The notes: generated from the sequence alone by a model not told the origin. A stretch of 64,000 nt of DNA from Geobacteraceae bacterium (GCA_009773645.1 WSYB01000008.1:62001-126000), one strand, 5' to 3'. Counted from the stretch's first letter, positions 34,123-43,644 are shown. Numbers and translations are program-made.

Positions 34123-36123
34123 CTAATACGCCCAGATGAGGAGCAGGACGAGGGTGACAAAGATATATAGCATATAGATGTGGACTTTCCCCAGCTGCAG
34201 TCTCCTGAGGAAGGAAAAGACCTCGCCCGTCACCCGGAAAAGGGGGAGGATCATTTGCTCCAGCAGTGTCTCGGAAACGTTGCTCGCGAAAACCTCCGGT
34301 CGGGGGAAATATCCCGGCAGTACCGGATTTGCACAGCGGGGGCGGATCACCCCCCCAAAGAGATTCACCGCCGTGTCGCCAAATGAGGATGCGGTGTACT
34401 GCATGCTTGATGCGGGACGCAGATAACCGCAGCCCCAGGTGCCGCCGCCGGCAACCGGCGCCGACCGGAGTCGCTTCCTTAATACGACGGACAGTGCACC
34501 GGCAAGCAACAATACTCCCCCCCCGGCGATGGTCAGCCAGCGTAGCGGCGGCACCGCCGCAATTACGTCATATTTCCCGGCCAGTTCCGGCGCCCAGGTA
34601 AAGAGCGCCGGACGCAGCAAATTTACCATAACCTGCGGCAGAAGTCCGGCAGAAACGCAGAGAAGCGCCAGGACGCCCATGGGAGCAAGCATCTGCCAGC
34701 CCGGTTCGTGACCTTTTTCGGCCTCCGCTGTTCGCGGTAACCCCAGGAACGCCACGCCATAGAGCTTGACAAAGCAGATTACGGCAAGCCCGCCGATAAG
34801 AGCCAAAAGCGGCGCTCCCATGGCCAGGTAAGGAACGGCAGCCGTTCTGGCCTCGGAAAAGAAACCGAGATACAGTAAAAATTCGCTGACAAAGCCGTTC
34901 AGGGGCGGGAGGCCGCAGATGGCCACGATCCCAGTCAGAAAGAAAAGAGAGGTTACGGGCATGGGTCGGGCAAGCCCCCCCATCCTGTCGATCTGGCGGG
35001 TGCCCGTTGCGTGGATCAGGGTACCGGCTCCCAGAAAGAGAAGCGGCTTGAAAAGGGAGTGGTTCAGCATATGCAAAAGCGCTCCGGCCATTCCCAGCAC
35101 TAGGAGTGTGGGGTTGTGCGTAGCCTGGCCGATGACCGCGACCCCCACCCCGATGGTGATGATCCCGATGTTTTCGATGCTGCTGCACGCCAGAAGCCTT
35201 TTTATGTCGCGCTGGGTAATGGCGAAGATTATTCCCAACAGTGCGGAGACGCTGCCGGCGGCCAGCAGGAGTATCCCCCACCAGAGAGGTGGGGTGTGGT
35301 AAAACGAGATGATCCGGATAATGCCGTAAATGCCCATTTTCAGCATTACCCCGGACATGACAGCGGAGATGTGGCTCGGCGCATTGGCATGGGCGGCCGG
35401 AAGCCAGATGTGGAACGGCATCAGACCGGCCTTTACGCCAAAGCCGAAAAGGGCCGTGACGAATATGACCGCAGCCGGGAATGCCGCAGCGGGCAGTGAG
35501 TTTGACGCAGGAAACTGAAAAGAATGGGTTGTACCCCGCAGCAGGGCGAACATGACAAACAGCGCCAGAGTGCCGGTGTGGGTGGCCACCAGGTAGACGA
35601 TGCCTGCCTTTCGCACCTCACGGTTCTCATGTTCGGCGATCAGCGTGAAATAGGCGGAGAGGGCCATTACTTCCCAGACCATGAGGAAGAGAACGCCGTT
35701 CCTGGTTGTCACCAGAAGGGCCATGGAGGCTGACAAAAGGCCGAAAAAGAAGGTGAGTTTCGGTTCCGTGGCGCGGTTGTGTGTCGCAGGCCAGTAGCCG
35801 ACGGCAAAAACCGCGCCGCAGGCGGAGATGAGGAAAATCGGGAGAAGGAAAAGGGCGGAGAGGGGATCGATGGCCATTTCACAGGGACCGAACGGCAGGG
35901 TCCAGTTAATGGTAAAGGTTTCGGTCCGCTCGTGGATGATCAGGGTCAGTGCACCGGAAAGGCCGAGGAGCCCGCTGAGTGTCAATGCAAGGGTGGCAAT
36001 CTTTTGCCCCAGGCCGACGGTGTGCCGGAGCAGCAGTCCGGGAAGGCCGGAGAGGCCGGCCAAGGCGGCTGCGGTAAATATCAGGCCGGCGGGGTCTGTC
36101 ATCCCCACCGCGGATACATCCAT
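34123..36123 (-). CDS. Ehr2 second NuoL/HyfB-like membrane subunit
   Basis: A 666-residue antiporter-like protein. Glutamate in LFLMVWEVMALSAYF, lysine in FGFGVKAGLMPFHIWLPAAHA and the SIENIGIITIGVG segment are conserved, with a HyfB-like C-terminus (TWGCGYLRPASSMQYTASSF). I prefer the ATG at 36123, after TCTGGAG; the frame runs on to 36219 but the added stretch looks non-native. It is closely similar to the neighbour at 36896-38902, from which a divergent toxin-antitoxin pair separates it. Two NuoL-like subunits in one Ehr operon suggest extra ion-pumping units. Confidence 0.87.
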   Translation of the reverse strand: MDVSAVGMTDPAGLIFTAAALAGLSGLPGLLLRHTVGLGQKIATLALTLSGLLGLSGALTLIIHERTETFTINWTLPFGPCEMAIDPLSALFLLPIFLISACGAVFAVGYWPATHNRATEPKLTFFFGLLSASMALLVTTRNGVLFLMVWEVMALSAYFTLIAEHENREVRKAGIVYLVATHTGTLALFVMFALLRGTTHSFQFPASNSLPAAAFPAAVIFVTALFGFGVKAGLMPFHIWLPAAHANAPSHISAVMSGVMLKMGIYGIIRIISFYHTPPLWWGILLLAAGSVSALLGIIFAITQRDIKRLLACSSIENIGIITIGVGVAVIGQATHNPTLLVLGMAGALLHMLNHSLFKPLLFLGAGTLIHATGTRQIDRMGGLARPMPVTSLFFLTGIVAICGLPPLNGFVSEFLLYLGFFSEARTAAVPYLAMGAPLLALIGGLAVICFVKLYGVAFLGLPRTAEAEKGHEPGWQMLAPMGVLALLCVSAGLLPQVMVNLLRPALFTWAPELAGKYDVIAAVPPLRWLTIAGGGVLLLAGALSVVLRKRLRSAPVAGGGTWGCGYLRPASSMQYTASSFGDTAVNLFGGVIRPRCANPVLPGYFPRPEVFASNVSETLLEQMILPLFRVTGEVFSFLRRLQLGKVHIYMLYIFVTLVLLLIWAY

Positions 36124-36278
36124 TGGTTTGAACTCCAGAGAGTAAGAATAAATCACATAATAAATTGGCTGGATTTTGCCTGAATAAAAGTGGTAATAAA
36201 AATTACTGACACACTGCAAAACTATATGTTATTATTTTTTACGCGTCAATAATTAATTAGGACATGCAGGAGCTGATC

Positions 36279-36515
36279 GTGCCGAATACCCGTTTGAACA
36301 TCACCCTTCCCACCCCTATTGTCGATGATATCAAATCTCTGTACGGCCCACGGGGGATCAGCCAGTTTCTTGAGGAGGCGGCCAGGGAAAAACTTGCGGA
36401 GCTGAAGAAGAAGGCCTTCAAGGGGCTTATTGAAGGGTATCAGGCGACGGCGGAGGAGACGGTAGAGGTGCTCAAGAAGTTTGAATCGGCGGTAACGGAG
36501 AAGCGTGATGTTTAA
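36279..36515 (+). CDS. Antitoxin of a MazEF/PemIK-like module
   Basis: A small protein of 78 residues (83 if read from the ATG at 36264). The beginning NTRLNITLPTPIVDDIKSLYG looks like a ribbon-helix-helix DNA-binding segment, and the helical tail would bind the toxin. GGAG lies six bases before the GTG at 36279, which favours that start. Overlaps the toxin gene by eight bases. It is on the strand opposite to the surrounding Ehr2 genes. Confidence 0.75.
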   Translation: MPNTRLNITLPTPIVDDIKSLYGPRGISQFLEEAAREKLAELKKKAFKGLIEGYQATAEETVEVLKKFESAVTEKRDV

Positions 36516-36846
36516 AAGGGGGGGTATCTATCCGGTCAATCTTGCCCATGAGGGGGAAAATCCCCGGGAAACCTGCCCCTGCCTGGTGGTGAGCAACAAT
36601 ATCAGCAACGAGTATTCACCCATCGTGACCATCATTCCCCTTTCCTTTGCGAACATGGAGAAGATCTACGACTTCGAAACCCACCTCCCTGCTGCCAGGA
36701 CCGGCCTTGCCAGGGACGCAAAGATCAGTTCCCACATCATCATCACCATCGACAAGGCGCGGGTGGTCGGCGAGCGGATCGGTTTTCTGAACAGGAACCT
36801 GATGGAGCAGGTGGATAAGGCGCTGCGCCTGCAGCTCGGTCTGTAA
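36508..36846 (+). CDS. MazF/PemK-family endoribonuclease toxin
   Basis: A 112-residue toxin of the PemK/MazF fold: KRGGIYPVNL at the start (the usual RGDIYWV-type strand), RETCPCLVVSNN, then SPIVTIIPLS and DAKISSHIIITIDKARVVGER. Such proteins cut single-stranded mRNA. The ATG at 36508 overlaps the antitoxin end, indicating coupled translation. The pair lies between two NuoL-like genes of Ehr2 on the opposite strand. Confidence 0.88.
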   Translation: MFKRGGIYPVNLAHEGENPRETCPCLVVSNNISNEYSPIVTIIPLSFANMEKIYDFETHLPAARTGLARDAKISSHIIITIDKARVVGERIGFLNRNLMEQVDKALRLQLGL

Positions 36847-36873
36847 GGGGAGGGTCTGTGCCTGCCTTGTAAA

Positions 36874-36899
36874 TGGGCACCCGCAAGGGGTGCCCCTAC
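36874..36899. repeat. GTAGGGGC-type palindrome at the HyfB-like stop
   Basis: GGGCACCC (36875-36882) and GGGTGCCC flank a short loop, ending CTAC. Read on the minus strand it is GTAGGGGCACCCC, and the TAG is the stop of the Ehr2 HyfB-like gene at 36896-38902. Confidence 0.7.
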
Positions 36900-38902
36900 T
36901 GTGCCCAGATGAGGAGCAGCACCAGGGTGGCAAAGGTATAGAGGATATAGAGGTGGAGCTGGCCGTGCTGTAATTTTCTGACCACGGAAAGTTTTTCGTT
37001 GGCTCTTCTGAGAAATGGCAGATATATCAACTCCAGTACCGTTTCCGGGACGTGACTGGCAAAGCGTGCTGCACCGGCAAACAATCCCTTTATCTCCGGT
37101 AGTTCCCGATGAGGTCGGAGTACCCCCCCAGAGAGTTTCACCAGCATTTCCCCAAAAGAAGAGGCGCTGTACTGCATGCGGGGCGCCGGCCTGGCATAGC
37201 CGCAGTCCCAGGTGCCCGTGCTACCCACGGAGCCGGCCTTTAGCCGCTTGCGAAAAATAAATGCAAGCCCCGCGACAATTCCCAGCAGCGCAAAACTTAC
37301 TACGGTTATCCAGCCCAGCGGAGCGGCTGTTGCGAGGCGTCTGCCGCTGACCGCCAGCTCCGGGAGCCACGCGAAGGCAGCTCTTTCCAGGAGCTGTGCA
37401 ACCGCCGGGGGGAAAATTCCAATGAATCCGCAAAGGATGGCCAGAAACAGCATCGGCGCGCGCATCTCCCACCCACCCTCATGGGCCTCTCCGGCTTCCC
37501 TGGAGCGAGGAAGCCCGAGAAAGGCGATGCCGTAAACCTTTATGAAACAGGCCACAGCCAATCCCCCGATGAGGGCGAGGGACGGTGCAGCCAGCGCCAG
37601 AAACGGCATTGCCGCGCCAGTCCCCTCTTTGACTCCCGAGAAAAAGCCGAGATAGATGAGGAATTCGCTGACAAAGCCGTTCAGCGGCGGGAGGCCGCAG
37701 ATGGCTACGGCGCCTGTGAGGAAGGAGACCGCGGTGTACGGAATGCGGCGGGCCAGACCCCCCATCAGATCGATCTCCCTGGTGCCGATGGCGTGGATCA
37801 CCGAGCCGGCGCTGAGAAACAGGAGTGACTTGAAGATGGCGTGGTTCAGTACGTGCAAAAGTGCCCCTGCCAGCCCGAGGAGCACGAGGGTGGGATTGCC
37901 CATGGTCCGGCCGATCAGCGCAACGCCGATCCCCATGGCGATGATTCCGATGTTTTCGATGCTGTGGTAAGCGAGGAGGCGTTTCAGGTCATGCTGCCCG
38001 ATGGCAAAGGTTACCCCCAGTACGCCGGAAACGATGCCGATGACCAGTACCGTTATCCCCCACCAGAGTGGAATGTGGGTGAAAAAGGAGAGTGTCCGGA
38101 CCAGGCCGTAGATCCCCATTTTGATCAAAACTCCCGACATGAGGGCTGAAACGTGGCTCGGCGCGTTGGCGTGGGCGGAGGGAAGCCAGATATGGAGCGG
38201 CATCAGGCCGGCTTTCAAGCCGAAACCGAACAGCGCGGCGGCAAATATCGCTGCAGCCAGAGGTCCGGCGGCGTCCAGTGAATTAACGAGAGGAAACCGG
38301 AACGATGAGCCGGCTGTCCGCAGCAGGGCGAACATGGCGAACAGAGCCAACGTGCCGATGTGGGTGGTGATCATATATAGCGTTCCCGCTTCGCGCACTT
38401 CGGGTTTTTCATCTTCGGCGGTCAGGGCGAAATAACAGGAAATGGCCATTATTTCCCAGGCCATGAGAAAGAGGACACCGTTTCGGGCCATAACCAGGAG
38501 CGCAAGGGCGGAGGTCAAAAGGCCGAAAAAGAACGTCAGTTTCCGTATGTTAGCTGGATGTTTCGCCGCGGGCCAGTAACCGTTGGCGTATAATGCGCAG
38601 CAGAGGGAAACGACAAAGATGGGAAGAAGAAACAGGGCGGAGAGCGGGTCGATGCCGATTTCACAGGCGTCGAACGGCAGGCTCCAGTTGATGGTGAAGG
38701 TTTCCGTGCGCTCGGTCATGAAAACGGCGGCGGCGCCCGAAATGCCGGCCAGTGAACCTGCCGCCATCAGAGCTGTGGCAAATTTCTGCCCGATGCCGGA
38801 AGCATTTTTGAGGAACAGCCCGGGTACGCCTGAGGATGCGGTAAGCAGGACACCGAAAAACAGGAGAGCGCCGATAATCGTTACCTCTCCTGTTGCTTCC
38901 AT
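36896..38902 (-). CDS. Ehr2 first NuoL/HyfB-like membrane subunit
   Basis: A 668-residue antiporter-like protein with conserved glutamate (LFLMAWEIMAISCYF), lysine (FGFGLKAGLMPLHIWLPSAHA) and YHSIENIGIIAMG. It is strongly similar along its length to the 34123-36123 protein, so the two are tandem duplicates. Its ATG overlaps by one base the stop of the HTH-PTS gene (TAATG), tying that regulator to the operon. Its own stop comes from a GTAGGGGC palindrome beside the MazEF-like pair. Confidence 0.88.
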   Translation of the reverse strand: MEATGEVTIIGALLFFGVLLTASSGVPGLFLKNASGIGQKFATALMAAGSLAGISGAAAVFMTERTETFTINWSLPFDACEIGIDPLSALFLLPIFVVSLCCALYANGYWPAAKHPANIRKLTFFFGLLTSALALLVMARNGVLFLMAWEIMAISCYFALTAEDEKPEVREAGTLYMITTHIGTLALFAMFALLRTAGSSFRFPLVNSLDAAGPLAAAIFAAALFGFGLKAGLMPLHIWLPSAHANAPSHVSALMSGVLIKMGIYGLVRTLSFFTHIPLWWGITVLVIGIVSGVLGVTFAIGQHDLKRLLAYHSIENIGIIAMGIGVALIGRTMGNPTLVLLGLAGALLHVLNHAIFKSLLFLSAGSVIHAIGTREIDLMGGLARRIPYTAVSFLTGAVAICGLPPLNGFVSEFLIYLGFFSGVKEGTGAAMPFLALAAPSLALIGGLAVACFIKVYGIAFLGLPRSREAGEAHEGGWEMRAPMLFLAILCGFIGIFPPAVAQLLERAAFAWLPELAVSGRRLATAAPLGWITVVSFALLGIVAGLAFIFRKRLKAGSVGSTGTWDCGYARPAPRMQYSASSFGEMLVKLSGGVLRPHRELPEIKGLFAGAARFASHVPETVLELIYLPFLRRANEKLSVVRKLQHGQLHLYILYTFATLVLLLIWAQ

Positions 38903-39582
38903 TAGCGCCCCCCAAGTTCGGACTCGATGGTCTTAATAGTCGCCATGATTTCGGCCTTTGTCCCCTGGCGCTGCAGAACCGCTTTGAAGCGCTCGTCGCG
39001 CAATGCATAGGCGAGCTTTGCCAGGAGGTGCAAGTGGGTCTTCACCGTAGGGCTGACCAGGGTGAAGAGGATGTGGACCGGCTTACCGTCAATGGCTTTA
39101 AAATCGATCGGTTTCTCCAGGAAGCAGAGGGTTACCGTCGGAGCCGCCACATGGAGGAGGATGGGATTCCGTACGTGGGGAATGGCGATGCCGTCACCGA
39201 TGGCGGTGGTGCCGAGGGCTTCCCGTGCCAGGAGGACCTGGAGCATGAACTCCCGGTCAACCTGGGGAGGGAGTTGCAGCAGGGACACCACATTTTTCAG
39301 GACCTCCGGCTTTTCATCCCCCCTGATGCCGAAGTGGACACCACCCGCTTCAAGCGCTGCCGAAAGCTTCGGGAGCGGCTCTTCCTGGGGCTCTGCGGGA
39401 AAAAATATTTCCGGCGACAGTTTGATGCCGTGTTCTGTCGCCCATTCGAGAAGGTCTACCCGGTTTAACCGATACCGGTCGTTTACCTTGCAAGCGGGAA
39501 GCCCTTCCTTTTTTATCCACTGCACGACGGTTTTTTCCGGTACCTGCATCAGTTTGGCGACTTCCGCGATGTCTAACAGCAT
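38902..39582 (-). CDS. HTH (excisionase/MerR-like) plus PTS EIIA domain protein
   Basis: A 226-residue fusion. Residues 1-50 form a DNA-binding excisionase-like HTH (DIAEVAKLMQVPEKTVVQWIKKEG); residues about 75-220 are a PTS EIIA type 2 (fructose/nitrogen-type) domain with the phospho-accepting histidine in GDGIAIPHVRNP. This suggests a regulator responding to PTS phosphorylation state rather than a sugar transporter. It is the first gene of Ehr2 and is coupled by TAATG to the next, so it probably tunes or is co-regulated with the complex. GGAGCTGTTA precedes the ATG. Confidence 0.85.
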   Translation of the reverse strand: MLLDIAEVAKLMQVPEKTVVQWIKKEGLPACKVNDRYRLNRVDLLEWATEHGIKLSPEIFFPAEPQEEPLPKLSAALEAGGVHFGIRGDEKPEVLKNVVSLLQLPPQVDREFMLQVLLAREALGTTAIGDGIAIPHVRNPILLHVAAPTVTLCFLEKPIDFKAIDGKPVHILFTLVSPTVKTHLHLLAKLAYALRDERFKAVLQRQGTKAEIMATIKTIESELGGR

Positions 39583-40101
39583 TAACAGCTCCTTGTGCCG
39601 GATTCACCGCCAACGCCCAAATGGATGGCGTTTATGTATTCAACGTCCATCTGCGGCGAGAGGAAGACCCTGATTAAAAAAACATTATATGCTGCCATTT
39701 TTTATCAGTCAACACCTTAATTAAAATCGCTTCTGACGGCCATCTATGCGGTTGCATTCTCTTTTTCAAGATCTGTTTCGTCCATTACGCTGGGTTCGGT
39801 TCCGGCTAACAAGAAAAAATCATTATTTCTACCCGCAATATTAGTATTGACAAACAGGGTATTGAGGTTTATAGATGTAAGTATCCTCGCATAGCCCAAG
39901 TTTGTTACTTCTAACATGTCATCCCAAATTGTTACGGAACCCCAAGCTAACATACTTCATTGGAAAATTTAATCTGTCACCCAGGGCATCTTTCCCCCAG
40001 CGTGTTCGTGTCTCATCACCCGCAAAAGCATTTAACTATTGCCATGGCTTTGCCGATATCAATTGAATAGTTGCGTCATTCAGAAGAATTCAGGAGAACC
40101 G
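39583..40101. other. Gene-poor gap between Ehr2 and rho
   Basis: This AT-richer stretch contains the upstream regions of the minus-strand Ehr2 operon and of rho. A weak 69-codon frame on the minus strand (39744-39953) has no ribosome site or recognisable motif and I do not call it. No terminator, repeat or RNA could be identified. Confidence 0.5.
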
Positions 40102-41349
40102 ATGAATCTGCAAGAATTAAAAGGTAAAAAGATTAACGATTTGGCTGCCATTGCCAAGGGGCTCAACATTGAGGGGGCTTCCAGCCTGCGCAAACAGGAC
40201 CTTATCTTTGCCATTCTCAATGCCCAGACTGAGAAGAACGGAATGATCTTCGGCGAAGGGGTTCTGGAGACCCTCCCCGATGGCTTCGGATTCTTAAGGG
40301 CCCCCGATTACAACTATCTGCCGGGGCCCGATGACATATACGTTTCACCCAGCCAGATCCGGCGGTTCAACCTCCATACCGGCGATACCGTTTCCGGGCA
40401 GATCAGGCCGCCAAAGGAGGGGGAACGGTATTTTGCACTTCTCAAGGTGGAATCGGTCAATCATGAGCCGCCTGAAGTGGCCAGGGACAAGATCCTGTTC
40501 GACAACCTGACCCCCCTCTATCCCCAGGAAAAACTCAAGCTGGAGACCGCGCCTGACAACATGCCCATGCGGGTCATGGAGCTGATTGCCCCCATCGGCA
40601 AAGGGCAGCGCGGTCTTATCGTCGCCCCGCCGCGCACCGGCAAGACCATGTTGATCCAGAATATTGCCAATTCCATAGCGGCAAACCATCCCGAGGTGTT
40701 TCTCATCGTCCTTCTCATCGACGAACGGCCGGAAGAAGTGACCGACATGCAGCGTTCCGTGAATGGGGAGGTGATTTCCTCCACTTTCGATGAGCCTGCT
40801 TCGCGGCATATCCAGGTGGCGGAAATGGTGATCGAGAAGGCCAAGCGCCTGGTTGAGCACAAGCGCGATGTGGTGATCCTGCTCGACTCGATTACCCGGC
40901 TGGCTCGCGCCTACAATACGGTAATTCCTCCTTCCGGCAAGATACTTTCCGGTGGGGTCGACTCTAACGCCCTGCACAAGCCGAAACGCTTTTTCGGCGC
41001 GGCCCGCAACATCGAGGAAGGCGGGTCGCTCACCATCATTGCTACCGCCCTTGTCGACACCGGCAGCAAGATGGACGAGGTCATCTTCGAGGAGTTCAAG
41101 GGGACCGGCAACATGGAACTCCATCTGGAACGCAAGCTGGTAGAGAAGCGGACCTTCCCGGCCATTGACATCAACAAGTCCGGCACCCGAAAAGAGGAGC
41201 TGTTGATCGACAAAACCGCCCTCAACCGGATATGGATACTCCGCAAGGTGCTTCATCCCATGAATGTGGTCGATAGTATGGAATTTCTCCTATCCAAACT
41301 GGAAGGGACCAAGACCAACCAGGCGTTCCTCGATTCCATGAGCAAGTAG
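40102..41349 (+). CDS. rho: Transcription termination factor Rho
   Basis: A hexameric RNA-dependent ATPase that ends transcription. The 415-residue protein has the N-terminal Rho domain ([20 protein letters not shown]), the RNA-binding cold-shock-like domain ([17 protein letters not shown]), Walker A region [10 protein letters not shown], Walker [17 protein letters not shown] and the Q/R-loop segment [22 protein letters not shown] 40102 follows CAGGAGAACC and fits the family start; the frame extends upstream to 40039 without support. Confidence 0.97.
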   Translation: MNLQELKGKKINDLAAIAKGLNIEGASSLRKQDLIFAILNAQTEKNGMIFGEGVLETLPDGFGFLRAPDYNYLPGPDDIYVSPSQIRRFNLHTGDTVSGQIRPPKEGERYFALLKVESVNHEPPEVARDKILFDNLTPLYPQEKLKLETAPDNMPMRVMELIAPIGKGQRGLIVAPPRTGKTMLIQNIANSIAANHPEVFLIVLLIDERPEEVTDMQRSVNGEVISSTFDEPASRHIQVAEMVIEKAKRLVEHKRDVVILLDSITRLARAYNTVIPPSGKILSGGVDSNALHKPKRFFGAARNIEEGGSLTIIATALVDTGSKMDEVIFEEFKGTGNMELHLERKLVEKRTFPAIDINKSGTRKEELLIDKTALNRIWILRKVLHPMNVVDSMEFLLSKLEGTKTNQAFLDSMSK

Positions 41350-41514
41350 GAGCCCCGCGCATTAGCTCACACAAGGGCAGCACGCGGGTCTGCCTTACCG
41401 CATACATGGCCGTAAAAATGTCTTGAAAAAAAAGGACGAAGGTGGTAACTTTTAACCTTTCGAATGTGCAATAAATAGATGCTCGGGCACAATGCTCCAA
41501 GCGAGGAGGAAGTT

Positions 41515-41712
41515 ATGAGAGAAGGAATTCATCCAAAGTACACGGAAGTGACGGTGAAATGCCTGTGCGGCAACACCTTCCAGACCCGCTCAACCAAGCC
41601 GGAGATAAACACGGAGATATGCTCCGCATGCCATCCCTTCTTTACCGGGAAACAGAAACTGGTTGATACCGCAGGTCGCGTGGAAAGATTCAAAAAGAGA
41701 TACGGCATGTAA
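41515..41712 (+). CDS. rpmE: 50S ribosomal protein L31
   Basis: A 65-residue ribosomal protein of the cysteine-containing (zinc) form: [20 protein letters not shown] with CLC, and [20 protein letters not shown] with CSAC. The start at 41515 follows GAGGAGG. Its position after rho is common in bacteria. Ends before a small hairpin and likely terminator. Confidence 0.97.
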   Translation: MREGIHPKYTEVTVKCLCGNTFQTRSTKPEINTEICSACHPFFTGKQKLVDTAGRVERFKKRYGM

Positions 41713-41742
41713 AAAAGCCCCCGGGCTTGCGGATTTTATAAA

Positions 41743-41781
41743 GGGGATTTTGTCCATGGCGAAATCCCCTTATCTGTTTTT
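41743..41781 (+). terminator. Probable terminator after rpmE
   Basis: GGGGATTT (41743-41750) pairs with AAATCCCC (41762-41769), followed by a T-rich run at 41776-41781. A smaller hairpin AAGCCC/GGGCTT lies directly after the rpmE stop. Confidence 0.55.
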
Positions 41782-41899
41782 CAGGCACGGCTTCGTTAAT
41801 TGACATTTGCTGCAATGTAACCGTGCGACGCGCAACGTTCAGTGTGCAACGGGTATTACTTGCACGCGGCACATAGCGCGCGGGACGAGAAATATTTTT

Positions 41900-42589
41900 A
41901 TGAAGGTTGCGCTTCTCCAGCATACTCCCGATCCGGAATTGACGGTGGCCCTTGCCGCGCGGCTCTGCTATTCGCCGGTCACCATCGACGAGTTGAAAGA
42001 GAAGCTCTCCGGCGCCGATATAAAAGGTTTCCTCGATAAAATCATGTCCCTCGGTCACCAGTCGGTGCTGGAGCACGCCTCTTTCACCTTTGGCATCGAG
42101 GGGATTTCACGGGTAACCTCCCATCAACTTGTGCGCCACCGGGTCGCCTCCTATTCCCAGCAGTCACAGCGATACGTTTCCCACAAGGAGCGGTTTGCCG
42201 CGGTCGTCCCGCAGAGTATCGCCGAGCGACCGGAAGTTCTGGCGCGGTTTGATGCCCAGTTGCAAGCCCTGCATGAGCTCTATGCCGACATGATGGAGGC
42301 CGGCGTCCCCGCAGAGGATGCCCGCTTCATTCTTCCCAACGCCACCGAGACCAAGATCATGGTGACCATGAACGCCCGTGAACTCACGCACTTTTTTGCG
42401 CTTCGCTGCTGTGAGCGTGCCCAGTGGGAGATTAGGGCCATGGCCTTGGAGATGCTGAAGCTGGTCAAGGGGGTTGCCCCGACCATATTCAAGGATGCCG
42501 GCCCGGGGTGTCTCGTCGGACCTTGCCCGGAAGGGGCGATGACCTGCGGGAAGGCCGCCGGCGTCAGGGAATTTTTCCGTAACATGTAG
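41900..42589 (+). CDS. thyX: Flavin-dependent thymidylate synthase
   Basis: Makes dTMP from dUMP using methylene-tetrahydrofolate, FAD and NADPH. The ThyX signature is intact: RHRVASYSQQSQRYV (RHRxxSxxxxSxR). Length 229 residues is typical. The ATG at 41900 begins MKVALLQHTPDPE; the upstream frame from 41807 lies in repetitive sequence and is rejected. The final codon is followed by TAG from a GTAGGGGC palindrome. Confidence 0.95.
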   Translation: MKVALLQHTPDPELTVALAARLCYSPVTIDELKEKLSGADIKGFLDKIMSLGHQSVLEHASFTFGIEGISRVTSHQLVRHRVASYSQQSQRYVSHKERFAAVVPQSIAERPEVLARFDAQLQALHELYADMMEAGVPAEDARFILPNATETKIMVTMNARELTHFFALRCCERAQWEIRAMALEMLKLVKGVAPTIFKDAGPGCLVGPCPEGAMTCGKAAGVREFFRNM

Positions 42590-42652
42590 GGGCAGGGTTT
42601 CCCTGCCCATGAGAAGATGAAGGCAATAGGGCGGGGCGACCCCGTCCTTACA
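42587..42652. repeat. Two GTAGGGGC-type palindromes after thyX
   Basis: TAGGGGCAGGG/TTTCCCTGCCC and a second GGGCGGGGC/GACCCCGTCC follow each other. The first TAG is the thyX stop codon. Confidence 0.65.
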
Positions 42653-42672
42653 GCAGATTGAATGAGGGGTAC

Positions 42673-43578
42673 ATGGCAAAGATAAACATCGGCGGCCAGG
42701 CGGTTATTGAAGGGGTGATGATGCGTGCACCCCGCTCCATGGCTATCGCAGTGCGGAGGCCGACTGGTGAAATAGTGGTCAAGAAGGACCTGGTGGTTCC
42801 CCTTTCAGAACGGTTCCCGGTGGTTAAACTTCCCATCCTGCGCGGCGCCGTTGCCCTCTTTTCATCACTCATCACCGGGATAAAGGCGCTCAACTTCTCC
42901 GCCAACGAGGCGATGGCCGAGGAGGAGGAGAAGGAGGAGATGAGTTCCTGGGCCATGGGGGGGACCATGGCGGTCGCCTTCGGCTTCGGCATTCTCCTTT
43001 TCTTTATCCTTCCACTGTACCTGACCAAGCTTCTGATTCCCCTTATCGGCACCTCAAACATCGTCTTCAATCTGGTGGATGGAGTCATCCGGGTGGCGGT
43101 TTTTCTTCTCTACATCTGGTCCATATCCAGGATGGGGGATATCCAGCGCGTTTTTCAGTACCACGGGGCGGAACACAAGTCTATTTTCACTTTTGAAGCG
43201 GGGGAAGAATTGACCGTGGATAACGTGCGGAAATACAGCCGCCTCCATCCCCGTTGCGGCACCAGCTTTCTTTTGATTGTCATGCTGGTCAGCATCGTGG
43301 TTTTTTCCCTGATTCCCAAGCTGTGGCCTTTCTATATGAAGGCGGGGTCGAGGATTGTTCTCCTTCCCCTGATTGCGGGAATTTCCTATGAATTCCTCAA
43401 GTGGAGTGCCAAAAACGACCAGTCAAAGCTGGTGAAGCTTATTATTGCGCCGGGTCTGGCGCTGCAGAGGATGACCACCCGCGAGCCTGACGACGACCAG
43501 ATCGAGGTGGCGATCCGTTCCATGCAGGAGGCGCTGGAGGTAAATGAGGGATACAGGGACGACCGCCTGGTGATTTGA
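42673..43578 (+). CDS. DUF1385 membrane protein
   Basis: A 301-residue protein with the DUF1385 start NIGGQAVIEGVMMRAPRSMA, the metal-like motif YHGAEHKSIFTFEAGEELT with the surrounding HPRCGTSFL, and about four membrane helices. The family function is not established. It lies ahead of prfA and prmC, the usual neighbourhood in Deltaproteobacteria and Firmicutes. The start at 42673 follows GAGGGG. Confidence 0.88.
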   Translation: MAKINIGGQAVIEGVMMRAPRSMAIAVRRPTGEIVVKKDLVVPLSERFPVVKLPILRGAVALFSSLITGIKALNFSANEAMAEEEEKEEMSSWAMGGTMAVAFGFGILLFFILPLYLTKLLIPLIGTSNIVFNLVDGVIRVAVFLLYIWSISRMGDIQRVFQYHGAEHKSIFTFEAGEELTVDNVRKYSRLHPRCGTSFLLIVMLVSIVVFSLIPKLWPFYMKAGSRIVLLPLIAGISYEFLKWSAKNDQSKLVKLIIAPGLALQRMTTREPDDDQIEVAIRSMQEALEVNEGYRDDRLVI

Positions 43579-43622
43579 AAAACTATAGGACCCATAGGAC
43601 TCATAAGTCCTATAGGTCCTAT
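43579..43622. repeat. Palindromic heptamer-like element (TATAGGACC words)
   Basis: CTATAGGACCCATAGGACTC and its approximate complement AGTCCTATAGGTCCTAT sit between the DUF1385 gene and prfA. Related words recur at 49100-49158. Confidence 0.7.
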
Positions 43623-43644
43623 TTAATGCTAAGGGTTTACCGAT

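Noticed and set aside
39744-39953. 69-codon minus-strand frame upstream of rho
   Set aside because: No ribosome site, no recognisable motif, AT-rich intergenic context; likely chance.
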